Shown here: one piece after another, positions 41,147 to 49,584 of the stretch
Numbering within the stretch: the first letter of the stretch is position 1
How the letters are laid out: every line of letters starts with the position of its first letter
Assembly (NCBI GenBank): GCA_937886715.1
Contig: CAKZZD010000017.1
Coordinates: 113,462 to 177,461, forward strand
Reading direction: 5' to 3'
Source of the DNA: an uncultured Bacteroidales bacterium
Lineage (GTDB): Bacteria; Bacteroidota; Bacteroidia; Bacteroidales; P3
Length of the DNA: 64,000 bases
Notes under the pieces: generated by a model
What the model was told of the DNA's origin: nothing
What the model saw: only the letters and a program-made list of their open reading frames with translations
Databases searched by the model: none
Program-made: the position numbers and the translations under genes

Positions 41147-42081
41147 AAACAAGACTCTTTATCATTGTTATGGTGGCGACCCTGATGGCTACGGGCTGCC
41201 GGCACCGCGAAACGCCGGTGCTGGACGGCTTCCAGGGCGGCGTGACGGCCAGCGAGGTGGAGAGTGCCCGCGAGGCCGAGGGCTACGACTTCGCCCTCAT
41301 CTCCAACACCACCGAGCGACAGCTGGTCACCTACGGCTGGCGCGACAGCCTGCACTTCTTCACCCGCGTCTACGACGGCAGCGACGACACGCTCCACATC
41401 GACCACGCCTCCTCCCAGTCGCTCGCCGACGACGGCGTCAGCCTGGAGGCGTTGAACGACAGCGTCTGGTGTCTCCGATTGCGGGGCGTTCCCAAGTGGG
41501 TGCTCAACATCCGGCTGGGCTGGACGCGCGTGACCACCGACGGCGTCGAGTTCGACGTCCGCTTCTGGGACACTCCGATTGCGCACTGCACCTTCGTCTG
41601 CGACGACCCGGCGCTCCTCTCCACCCGTCTGCTCGACATGGCTGAGGTGCGCGAGCTGGTGCTACATGTGGTCTTCGTGCAGCTGCTGAACGCCGACTTG
41701 GGTGATTGGGAAGACGAGTGGGATGACTTCGAGGCGGAGATAGACTCCCTCTGCGCCGAGGCCGAAGAGGACCAGACGGACGTGGGAATAACCCTGATCG
41801 ACACCGTCTTCGTCTCGCACGGATGCTCGGCCGATCGCGCCTTCGACCGCCTGGAACAGCGCGCCAAGGAGTTGGGCTTCGGCAGCTTCGAGCTGCACCA
41901 CCAGGCTGGGCACAAGGGCTGCTACATGCAGTGCACCCACGGCCTGGGCGGCGTCAATAAATGCCAGCGCCGCATGGAGGAGATGTCCAATGTGGCCGCC
42001 GACGCGGGATTGGCCTTCAGCATCAAGCACAACGGCGACCCACACTTCGCCTGCACTTTCCGTGCATGGAAGACAAAATAG
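41143..42081 (+). CDS. Lipoprotein of unknown function, last gene of the OMP-ABC-GntR operon
   Basis: 312 residues. MKTRLFIIVMVATLMATGC is a lipoprotein signal (Cys19). The mature protein is strongly acidic (DWEDEWDDFEAEIDSLCAEAEEDQ), and its last third is rich in Cys and His (GHKGCYMQCTHGLGG, NGDPHFACTF), which could form disulfides or bind metal. No family is recognised. The start overlaps the gntR stop by ATGA, so it belongs to the operon. Occurrence next to a YtrA regulator is the only clue to function. Confidence 0.7.
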   Translation: MKTRLFIIVMVATLMATGCRHRETPVLDGFQGGVTASEVESAREAEGYDFALISNTTERQLVTYGWRDSLHFFTRVYDGSDDTLHIDHASSQSLADDGVSLEALNDSVWCLRLRGVPKWVLNIRLGWTRVTTDGVEFDVRFWDTPIAHCTFVCDDPALLSTRLLDMAEVRELVLHVVFVQLLNADLGDWEDEWDDFEAEIDSLCAEAEEDQTDVGITLIDTVFVSHGCSADRAFDRLEQRAKELGFGSFELHHQAGHKGCYMQCTHGLGGVNKCQRRMEEMSNVAADAGLAFSIKHNGDPHFACTFRAWKTK

Positions 42082-42212
42082 GCCGGTGTTGTTCGTCATG
42101 ATTCCTAGGTTGCGAATGGCCCTACTGGACGGACATGTCGCAGCGTCGTGACGGAATCAATACAATAAAAATGCTGTGAGCAGAAATAATTGAAGAAGTA
42201 AGAGAAAAAAAT

Positions 42213-42242
42213 GAGGCCGGATGCAACCCTGCATCCGGCCTC
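42213..42242 (-). terminator. Terminator of the yidC-nhaD-lipoprotein operon
   Basis: Perfect 13-bp stem GAGGCCGGATGCA with a 4-base loop, followed on the minus strand by a run of seven T interrupted only by the first A. It also separates this operon from the convergent GntR operon; the gap 42082-42212 shows nothing else. Confidence 0.9.
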
Positions 42243-42269
42243 TTGGTGTATTCAGCTATTGCTGCCTTT

Positions 42270-42692
42270 TTACTGTTTTTGGAAGACAAGTTCGCTGATG
42301 CCCAAAAGACTTTCCATCTCGGGCGAGTCGAAATCGACGTGGATGGTCTTGTCTTTGCTGTAGTATTCAAATTCCATTTTGTTGCCTTCTTCGTCGATGA
42401 GGGCGCCGTCCTCTTCGCCGTCGAAGGTGTATGTGAAGTCGCTAGACGAGTTATCAGACTGGGTCTGACCCATCGCAGTGATGCTGAGATTGGCTTCTAG
42501 AGAACCGTTTTTGGCATCGACAAAATGCAGGTTAAATTCGGCGTCCACATCAACAGGAATCCCCTGATAAGTGATGGTTTTGTCGATTTTGCATTGCCAT
42601 TTGGTACCGGCAAGATCGACCTGCTTGCTGCAGGAACCCATGAAAATCATAAGGAAAGCCGCAGCCACGAAGGCAAAAATGTTTTTTTTCAT
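42270..42692 (-). CDS. Small lipoprotein, unknown
   Basis: 140 residues from MKKNIFAFVAAAFLMIFMGSC (Cys21 acylated). The mature domain starts LAGTKWQCKIDKTITYQGIP and is composed of alternating beta strands, suggesting a small beta-barrel or lipocalin-like fold (inference). An in-frame start 78 bases upstream would overlap the previous gene. It is the last gene before the terminator at 42213-42242. Confidence 0.7.
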   Translation of the reverse strand: MKKNIFAFVAAAFLMIFMGSCSKQVDLAGTKWQCKIDKTITYQGIPVDVDAEFNLHFVDAKNGSLEANLSITAMGQTQSDNSSSDFTYTFDGEEDGALIDEEGNKMEFEYYSKDKTIHVDFDSPEMESLLGISELVFQKQ

Positions 42693-42733
42693 AATGATGT
42701 TTTTTGTTGGTTGATAATTTAAAATATTGATAA

Positions 42734-43234
42734 TCAATTTCTGTATAATGTCAACTCGTCGAAGTTCCATGCCTTGAGGGTCACCGAGTCGAAGTGGAGC
42801 GTGATAGCGTCTTCGCCTTCGTCATAGGTGAAGGTGTGGTAAACGGTGTCGTGCCCGCCGGTGTACTCGTTGGGGAACGCGGCTTTGATCCAGCCAGCGT
42901 CGCCGATGAGGGCGTAGGTGATGTCGGCGTCGCCGCTGATAGTGTATTCATAGTTGGCCATCCCGCCGTAGTGGACCAGCACGTTGCGGTGCATGGTGCC
43001 GGAGGTGATGTTGTCGAACTTGATGTAGTATGATGCGGTGACCGATTTGGGCTGTTGTCCTTCGTAGAACGATGTGCTGATGCTGCCCGACCACGAGTCG
43101 GGGAAGAGCACACCTCTTTCTTCTTCGCAGGCGGTGGGGACGATGAGCAGAAAAGCCGCCAGAAAGGTGAGCCAGACTGCGGGTGTGGAGAATCGTCGGA
43201 GTGGCGAGGTGCCGGAGGGTGAGTTCTTCTTCAT
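42734..43234 (-). CDS. Small lipoprotein, unknown
   Basis: 166 residues; a basic N-terminus followed by the hydrophobic stretch WLTFLAAFLLIVPTAC gives a lipobox with Cys36. The mature region is beta-rich (SWSGSISTSFYEGQQPKSVTASYYIKF). No family recognised. It lies 23 bases after the DUF1402-like gene and 41 before the next lipoprotein. The two lipoproteins share similar length and a GTK/SWSG start of the mature domain, but no clear sequence match. Confidence 0.65.
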   Translation of the reverse strand: MKKNSPSGTSPLRRFSTPAVWLTFLAAFLLIVPTACEEERGVLFPDSWSGSISTSFYEGQQPKSVTASYYIKFDNITSGTMHRNVLVHYGGMANYEYTISGDADITYALIGDAGWIKAAFPNEYTGGHDTVYHTFTYDEGEDAITLHFDSVTLKAWNFDELTLYRN

Positions 43235-43257
43235 GTTTATAATAATTGGATATTAAA

Positions 43258-44589
43258 TCATTGTGCGGTGTGCGAAACGGGGACCACGGCCTCGGGGTTG
43301 ATGCCGAAGGGGTCGGGTGGAGGCGGGGGCGTGGTGAAGCCGTCGTCGGGCAGGTTGTGCTGCACCGAGTCGCGCCGGTATTCCAGTCCGCGTTCGGGCC
43401 TGTCGCAGTCGCTCATGTTGCTTTGGATGCGTGCGATGTCGTCGGGCGAGAGGGCCTCATCGGCATCGTGGAAGCAGCGGGCGTGGAAGGGGAAGATGTC
43501 GGCCATTTCGCCGCTGTAGTAGAAGTCGAAGCCCAGCGCGCTGAAAGTGTATTTGCGGTCGCCGATGCGGATGCTGCTGCCGCCGGCCTCCGGGTTGGGG
43601 TGGGGTTTCGACCGCTTGAAGCCGAGGTTGAACAGGGTGAAGAGCACTTCCGGCCGGTCGCTGATGTCGTATCCGGCCCTGCGCCACTGGAGCATGGTCT
43701 GGTGCAGGATGCAGGCGGTGTAGATATACGAATAGAGGTGGTTCTTATAGTCGACGAGGCGATTGTAGCGCTCGGCCGTGTGGTCGTCGGTGGTGAAGTC
43801 GAGCAGGTGCTCGTAGGCGTGGCCCATGTAGAACTCCGACGTGGGGTCTTTCAGGTGCTCCTCGACGGCGATAGCGGTCTTGTCCTTGATGCCGTTGACA
43901 CCGTAGCTGAACTGCGACTGCACGCCCAGCATCTTCACGGGACCGAGGAATTTCTTGATGTTTTCGCGGTCGGAGTTCATCAGGCGCATCTGTTCGCCGA
44001 TGAGGCATCCTACAATCAGGCGGGGCTCGACGCCGGTGAGGCGTCCAGCCTCGTTGATGAGGGCACTGTCGCTGCAGATGGCTTCCTTGAGGGCCAGCCA
44101 TTCGGGACGTTCCATCCAGGGGATGATGTTGCCGCGCTGGCGCTGCGGTGTGGCGTTGATGATGTCGGAGATGCGGTCCGACAGGGCTTCCCATTCGCTA
44201 TCGTCGTCCATATACATGCCGGCAGCGGTGATCATGCGGTCGACCACGGCAGGATTGTTGCTGTGTTGCGCCGCACGGAGGATGAGGTGGGCGTTGTAGG
44301 GGTAGAACCTGGCGAGGGCTGACATGCGGCCGTACTGCAGGGCCCATTGTGCATCGATCTCGTCCTGGGTGGCCGCAGCGTTGCGGTCGATTTCCGACAC
44401 GGCCGCCAGCGAGCGGTTGTTGGCGTCGACGCGGCCACCGTTGTTGGTGACGCCGAGCTGGTAGAGGGCCCATGCCCCGATGATGGCGGCACCGGCCGCA
44501 GCAAATACCACCAGCAGGATGTCGGCCACCTTTCTCCACCAGGGACGACGGAGAAAACTATGCCATGCTATGCCAAGTTGCGAAGCCAT
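43258..44589 (-). CDS. Single-helix membrane-anchored protein, DUF1402-like (possible lysozyme-like fold)
   Basis: 443 residues: short cytoplasmic part, one helix at about 21-45 (VADILLVVFAAAGAAIIGAWAL), then a large periplasmic region. The centre, RLTGVEPRLIVGCLIGEQMRLMNS followed by SQFSYGVNGIKDKTA, resembles the catalytic Glu region of lysozyme-like transglycosylases; GYDISDRPEVLFTLFNLGFKRSKPHPNP resembles DUF1402. Both comparisons are from memory of motifs. It could cut peptidoglycan. The C-terminus is Pro-rich. The start overlaps the nhaD end by 22 bases. Confidence 0.65.
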   Translation of the reverse strand: MASQLGIAWHSFLRRPWWRKVADILLVVFAAAGAAIIGAWALYQLGVTNNGGRVDANNRSLAAVSEIDRNAAATQDEIDAQWALQYGRMSALARFYPYNAHLILRAAQHSNNPAVVDRMITAAGMYMDDDSEWEALSDRISDIINATPQRQRGNIIPWMERPEWLALKEAICSDSALINEAGRLTGVEPRLIVGCLIGEQMRLMNSDRENIKKFLGPVKMLGVQSQFSYGVNGIKDKTAIAVEEHLKDPTSEFYMGHAYEHLLDFTTDDHTAERYNRLVDYKNHLYSYIYTACILHQTMLQWRRAGYDISDRPEVLFTLFNLGFKRSKPHPNPEAGGSSIRIGDRKYTFSALGFDFYYSGEMADIFPFHARCFHDADEALSPDDIARIQSNMSDCDRPERGLEYRRDSVQHNLPDDGFTTPPPPPDPFGINPEAVVPVSHTAQ

Positions 44590-45935
44590 TCCACCTGTTC
44601 AAAAATCGTGACATCCATGGCGATGAACACTATGGCACCTGCCACATAGCCTGCCAGTGCGAGCAGGGTGATTTTCTTAAGATACCAGATGAAGTCGATT
44701 TTTTCCATACCCATCACGGCCACACCGGCGGCCGAACCGATGATGAGCAGGCTGCCGCCCGTACCGGCACAGTAGGCCAGGAACTCCCAGAAGGGGTGGT
44801 TGACACCGAAGATGGCACCGTCGCCAAGGGGATACATGCCCATAGTGGCGGCCACCAGCGGCACATTGTCGACCACCGACGAGAGCACGCCGATGATGAG
44901 GTCGATGAAGAAGAATCCGGGAGCCTCTGTGCCGAAGGCGTTGTTGAGACCGCCTGCCACGCTGGCCAGGATGCCGGCCACCTTGAGGCAGCTGACAGCC
45001 ATCAGGATGCCGAGGAAGAAGAGGATCGTGGGCACGTCGACATGCTCCAGAGTGGATGCGGCTGTCGGCAGCTTGTGGCCCTCTTTTGAATGTTTGCGGC
45101 TCAGGATTTCGGTGGTGATCCACAGCACGGAGAGGCTGAGCAGCATACCGAGGTAGGGCGGCAGATGTGTGATGGTTTTGAAGATGGGCACAAAGATGAG
45201 GCCGCAGACACCCATGATGAGCACCAGGCGGCGCATCCAGGGCTCCACATGCACGCCGCTCTCCTCGCTGTCGGGACGCACAATGTCGCCCTTGAGCGTG
45301 GCGCCGATGATGAACACGGGCACCACCATGCAGACCAGCGAGGCGAGGAGCGTCTTCACCATGATGTTGACGGTGGTCACCTGGCCGCCGATCCAGAGCA
45401 TGATGGTGGTGACGTCGCCGATGGGACTCCAGGCGCCGCCGGCGTTGGCGGCGAGGATCACCATGCCGGCATAGAGCCAGCGTTCTTTCTGGTCGGCGAT
45501 GAGTTTGCGCAGCAGCGCCACCATGACGATGGCGGTGGTCATATTGTCGAGCAGGGCCGACAGGAAGAAGGTGAGGATAGAGACGACCCAGAGCAGCTTC
45601 TTCTTGTTGGTGGTGGTGATCTTGTCGGTGATGACGGTGAAGCCCTGATAGTCTTCGATCAGGGTGACGATGGTCATTGCCCCGAGCAGGAAGAAGACGA
45701 TCTCGGCGGTTTCGCCAAGGTTCTCCACCAGGCTGGAACTGACAAACGAGCGGTAGCCTTCCATGCCGCCGTGCAGGCTGAGAATCTCCGGATTGGCGAT
45801 GTTGAACATGTTGAAGATGGCCCAAGTGAGGCAGCCCAGCAGAAGGGCAGTGGCCGTCTTGTTGATTTTGAGCGGGTGCTCGAGGGCTATGCAGGCGTAG
45901 CCCAGAATGAATATGGTTACGAGAGTTACGACCAT
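44568..45935 (-). CDS. nhaD: Sodium/proton antiporter NhaD
   Basis: 455 residues, about 12-13 helices, matching the NhaD/ArsB-like superfamily (ALEHPLKINKTATALLLGCLTW at the N-terminus; FFLSALLDNMTTAIVMVALL; AANAGGAWSPIGDVTTIMLW; SSVVDNVPLVAATMGMYPL). The two re-entrant DN motifs (LLDNMTT, VVDNVPL) are the ion-binding pair. It exports sodium in exchange for protons, consistent with the sodium symporter in this window. It lies 25 bases after yidC. Confidence 0.93.
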   Translation of the reverse strand: MVVTLVTIFILGYACIALEHPLKINKTATALLLGCLTWAIFNMFNIANPEILSLHGGMEGYRSFVSSSLVENLGETAEIVFFLLGAMTIVTLIEDYQGFTVITDKITTTNKKKLLWVVSILTFFLSALLDNMTTAIVMVALLRKLIADQKERWLYAGMVILAANAGGAWSPIGDVTTIMLWIGGQVTTVNIMVKTLLASLVCMVVPVFIIGATLKGDIVRPDSEESGVHVEPWMRRLVLIMGVCGLIFVPIFKTITHLPPYLGMLLSLSVLWITTEILSRKHSKEGHKLPTAASTLEHVDVPTILFFLGILMAVSCLKVAGILASVAGGLNNAFGTEAPGFFFIDLIIGVLSSVVDNVPLVAATMGMYPLGDGAIFGVNHPFWEFLAYCAGTGGSLLIIGSAAGVAVMGMEKIDFIWYLKKITLLALAGYVAGAIVFIAMDVTIFEQVEWLRNLA

Positions 45936-45960
45936 GGTGCGAAAGTTTTATATTGTATAA

Positions 45961-47925
45961 TTATCGTTTCCTGTTCTGTTCTTTCTGCATCTGCTCGGCC
46001 ATCTTCTGCATCTCCTCCAGGCGCTTCTGGAAGTTGCTCTTCTTGGGGGCCTTGCCTTTGTCGGCGGCATGCTTCTTGTCGTAGGCAGCCATGCGGGCTT
46101 CCACCTTCTTGCGGGTGGTGAGTTTGCGGGCGAGAATCATCACAGCCATGGTGAAGCAGAGCGAAGTGAAGTAGTAGAGGTTCAGTCCTGCGCTTTGGCT
46201 GTTGAAGATGAAGAGCATCATGAAGGGCATAAAGTACATCATGAATTTCATGCCGGGCATGCTGTTTTGTGCGCTGTTGCCGCGCATGGTGTACCAAGTG
46301 TAGAAGAATTGCATGCCGAACATCAGCAGGCAGAAGAGCGACACGTGGTCGCCATAGAGCGGGATGTTGAATCCGAAGTCGAGTATCGAGTCGTAGGTCG
46401 ACAGGTCCTTACACCACAGGAAGGGTTTCTGTCGCAGTTCGATGGCGATGGGGAAGAACATGAACATGGCCGTCAGGATGGGCATTTGGATCAGTGCCGG
46501 CAAGCATCCCGCCATGGGGCTGTAGCCGGCGCGTTTCTGCAATGCCATTGCGGCCTGCTGTTTCTGCATGGCCTGTTCCTGGTTGGGGAACTTCTTGTTC
46601 AGCGCATCCATCTCGGGCTTCAGGGCGCGCATGATGGCGGTGCCCTCATAGCTCTTGTACATCAGCGGCAGTAGGATCAGTCGCAGCAGCAGGGTGAAAA
46701 CGATGATGATGATGCCGTAGCTCCAGTTGAAGCGCTCTAGGAAGTTGAATGTGGGGATGATCAGCACGCGGCTGATGGTTTTCGAGATGTGCCACCATCC
46801 CAGGGGCAGCATGCGCTCGTAGCTGCGGTGCATGGCGCGCAGGTCGCGGAACTTGGTGGGGCCGAAGTAAAAGCCAGCATGGATAACTCCGTTGGCCTCG
46901 TCGTAGGGCAGCCCGATCACGGCCTGCATGTCGGTCAGATAGTTGGTCTCGGACACATTGCGGTCGGTGTTCACCGAGAGGTCGGCGTTCTCGAACGGTG
47001 TGCCGACCTCAGCCGTCATGATGGCGGCAAAGTATTGCTGCTTGAAGGCCACCCATTCGAGGTTGGTTTTCACCTGTTTCGACTTGTCCTGGCCCATGCG
47101 CAGGTTGTCCACCTTCTTGGTTTTCGGGGTCTTGTAGTAGATGTCGCTGTAGAAACGTTCGCGGTCGCCGTTGCGGTTGCCTTTGCCGCGGCTGCCGGTG
47201 TTCACCTTTTCCTGTCGCACCATGCGGTTGTGCCACTGGAAGTCCATGTAGGGGGTGTTGCGCACCACGTCGGCCAGTCCGGAGAAGCGGATGTCGAAGT
47301 CCACCTCGTAGCTGTCGCCGTGGAAGGTGTAGAGGAATTCAAGATAGCTGTCCGAGCTGTCGAGTTCGGCGCGGAACGAGAGCTGGAGCGAATCGTCGTC
47401 GGCCACCGTCAGGGCGCTGTCGGCCAGCGGCTTGCCGTTGACGTAAGGCGCATATACGAGATCCTTGGTGTTGACCACGCGGTTGTCTTCGGTCGAGAAC
47501 ACCAGGTTCATGTTGTCGTCGCCCGGGGTGATGAGCACCAGCTCATTGCTGTCGTAGGTCAAATAGTCGGCCAGTACCACGCGGTTCACCATGGCGCCCA
47601 GGGTGTTGATTTCCACGCTCATGCGGTTGTTGGTCACCGTCACGGGGCGGATATGGCCGCGGGTGGCGGCGTTGAACGCGCCCATGTCGGCAGCGGCGTG
47701 GTGCAGGGCTGCTGTGGTGTCGCCGGCGGCGGCCAGCGAGTCGAGGCGGGCCTTTTCTGCGGCCAGCGAGTCGGCCACGCGCACCGAGTCGTTGTAGGCC
47801 TGCATCGTGCTGTCGTAAATGCGTTGGCGTTCGGCGATTTCTTCTTTCGACGGGGCCACCCAGAACATGTATCCCACAAAAATGGCCATGATAAGCCCAA
47901 TGCCGATGATCGATTTCTTATCCAT
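45961..47925 (-). CDS. yidC: Membrane protein insertase YidC
   Basis: 654 residues. N-terminal helix (SIIGIGLIMAIFVGYMFWV), a large periplasmic beta-supersandwich domain (about 80-380), then the conserved insertase core of five helices starting near WSYGIIIIVFTLLLRLILLPL, with GCLPALIQMPILTAMFMFFP and FYTWYTMRGNS. The C-terminal basic tail (KKSNFQKRLEEMQKMAEQMQ) can contact ribosomes. It inserts membrane proteins alone or with Sec, in the same targeting route as FtsY. Confidence 0.96.
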   Translation of the reverse strand: MDKKSIIGIGLIMAIFVGYMFWVAPSKEEIAERQRIYDSTMQAYNDSVRVADSLAAEKARLDSLAAAGDTTAALHHAAADMGAFNAATRGHIRPVTVTNNRMSVEINTLGAMVNRVVLADYLTYDSNELVLITPGDDNMNLVFSTEDNRVVNTKDLVYAPYVNGKPLADSALTVADDDSLQLSFRAELDSSDSYLEFLYTFHGDSYEVDFDIRFSGLADVVRNTPYMDFQWHNRMVRQEKVNTGSRGKGNRNGDRERFYSDIYYKTPKTKKVDNLRMGQDKSKQVKTNLEWVAFKQQYFAAIMTAEVGTPFENADLSVNTDRNVSETNYLTDMQAVIGLPYDEANGVIHAGFYFGPTKFRDLRAMHRSYERMLPLGWWHISKTISRVLIIPTFNFLERFNWSYGIIIIVFTLLLRLILLPLMYKSYEGTAIMRALKPEMDALNKKFPNQEQAMQKQQAAMALQKRAGYSPMAGCLPALIQMPILTAMFMFFPIAIELRQKPFLWCKDLSTYDSILDFGFNIPLYGDHVSLFCLLMFGMQFFYTWYTMRGNSAQNSMPGMKFMMYFMPFMMLFIFNSQSAGLNLYYFTSLCFTMAVMILARKLTTRKKVEARMAAYDKKHAADKGKAPKKSNFQKRLEEMQKMAEQMQKEQNRKR

Positions 47926-48001
47926 TATGCGATGTCTCTTCTTAGGGTATAGATGTGATTCCTATACAGTTAATACAACGTTGAGTTTGGTTTTGAAAAT
48001 G

Positions 48002-48009
48002 CAAAGATA
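48002..48009 (-). promoter_or_regulatory. -7 promoter element of the yidC operon
   Basis: TATCTTTG, exact match, 77 bp before the ATG at 47925. No convincing -33 TTTG at normal spacing. Confidence 0.55.
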
Positions 48010-48100
48010 CGAAAAAAAACATATCCACATATTATAAATAAAGCATTTTGGAGAAAATCCGCCTTTGGCCGCCACTTCCGATGTGCGTTTCTGGTGTGCT

Positions 48101-48167
48101 TGTTGTACGACTGTTGTACGAAAAATGTTCGTACAACAGTCGTACAACAGTCGTGCAACAGTCGTTC
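48101..48167. repeat. Family 1 hairpin repeat, copy D (longest)
   Basis: Perfect 22-bp arms (48101-48122 and 48128-48149) around AAATG. The right side then continues with two more 11-mers, giving AACAGTCGTAC, AACAGTCGTGC, AACAGTCGTTC in a row. It occupies the 339-base divergent gap between yidC and the T9SS cargo gene (47926-48264). Confidence 0.9.
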
Positions 48168-48264
48168 ATGGGGCGCGGAGGGTAGGGGTGGGGATGGAAC
48201 GGGACGAAAGAATATTTGTGCGGGAGGGGACAATAAAGAGGTGCCGTGCGCGTTATGAAGAGGT

Positions 48265-49533
48265 ATGAAAAGAATGGTGCTGACATGTCTGATAGTGCTG
48301 TGGAGCGGTGCCGCATGGGCCTACCACTTCAGCGCAGCTGCGCCTACAGGACAGACGCTCTATTACAACGTGGTGGACGGTGGCGCCGAGCTGGTGTTTC
48401 CGCACGAGACGTCGCTGCCGGCCTACGGCTGGACGTCGTTCACGAAGCCGATGGGAGCCCTGACGGTGCCCGACACGGTGGAGTGGGGTGGCGAGCGGTA
48501 TGCCGTGGTGTCGATCGGGCACCATGCGCTGTATGGCTGCAACGGTCTGTCGAGCCTGACGGTGCCCGAAGGGGTGACCCGGATCGGCGCGTCGGCCTTT
48601 GCCACCTGTTCGCAGCTGGCCACTGTGACGCTGCCGTCGACGCTGGACACGCTGTGGGGCGGAGCCCTGAAGGAGTGCTCCTCGCTGAGACGGCTTGTGA
48701 TGCGCTGCCAGCAGCCGCCCTATCTGGGGGCGCTTGTGTTCGACATGACGCCCATCGACAGCTGCGTGCTGGAGGTGCCGTGCGGTGCGGAGAGCGCCTA
48801 TGCGGCTGCATCGCCATGGAACGGCTTCGGTCAGATGGTGAATCCGGTGTGCGAAGGAACTCTGACGGTGAGCGTGAACGATGCCCTGTGCGGCTATGCC
48901 ACCGGCAGCGGCACCTATGCGGCCGGCATCGGTGTGCAGCTGACGGCTGTGCCTGCCGAGGGCTGCTTTTTTGCCTGTTGGGACGACGGTGTGGAGGCCA
49001 ACCCGAGGGTGGTGCTTGTGGAGGGCGATGCGGCCTACCGGGCGATGTTGTTCGCGATGCGGCACGACACGGTGTGGCTGACAGACAGCGTGGTGGCCAC
49101 GATGGCCCGCCTGAGTGTGCTGTCGGCCGACGAGACCTTCGGCATCGGTGTGGGCAGCGCTGTGCTGCCTGTGGGCAGCGAGGTGGAGGTGTGTGCGTTG
49201 CCGCTTGAGGGCCACCGCTTTGCGGGTTGGGCCGACGGTGCGGAGGAGAATCCGCGTCGGGTGACGCTGACGGGCGACATGACGCTGACGGTGCTGTTCG
49301 ACATGGCCGATGTGCAGTCGGCGGAGGCGGACTGGCAGGTGGAGGTGAACGGCCTGACGGTGAGCGTGAGTTGCCCCAGAGGCAGCCGCCTCAATGTGTA
49401 CGACGCTGCCGGGCGTCTGATGTTCTCGACATCCACGCAGAGCGACCGCACCCACGTGCAGCTGCCTGCCGGCGGTGTCTACCTGGTGCAGGTGGACGAG
49501 TCGACAGCCAAGAAGGTGGTGGCGGCGAGGTAA
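48265..49533 (+). CDS. Secreted leucine-rich-repeat protein with T9SS type A sorting signal
   Basis: 422 residues. Signal peptide (MKRMVLTCLIVLWSGAAWA); BspA-like leucine-rich repeats about 65-190 (SIGHHALYGCNGLSSLTVPEG, TRIGASAFATCSQLATVTLP); two InlB-type B-repeat-like segments (FFACWDDGVEANPRVV; FAGWADGAEENPRRVTL); and a C-terminal domain ending RLNVYDAAGRLMFS...GVYLVQVDESTAKKVVAAR, the type A signal used by the type 9 secretion system. It is likely cell-surface-anchored and binds host or matrix proteins. A porX gene lies 1.5 kb downstream. Confidence 0.87.
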   Translation: MKRMVLTCLIVLWSGAAWAYHFSAAAPTGQTLYYNVVDGGAELVFPHETSLPAYGWTSFTKPMGALTVPDTVEWGGERYAVVSIGHHALYGCNGLSSLTVPEGVTRIGASAFATCSQLATVTLPSTLDTLWGGALKECSSLRRLVMRCQQPPYLGALVFDMTPIDSCVLEVPCGAESAYAAASPWNGFGQMVNPVCEGTLTVSVNDALCGYATGSGTYAAGIGVQLTAVPAEGCFFACWDDGVEANPRVVLVEGDAAYRAMLFAMRHDTVWLTDSVVATMARLSVLSADETFGIGVGSAVLPVGSEVEVCALPLEGHRFAGWADGAEENPRRVTLTGDMTLTVLFDMADVQSAEADWQVEVNGLTVSVSCPRGSRLNVYDAAGRLMFSTSTQSDRTHVQLPAGGVYLVQVDESTAKKVVAAR

Positions 49534-49584
49534 ATGAGTGAATTTTTGAATATTGAGATATTTGAATATTGAAATAACAGATAT

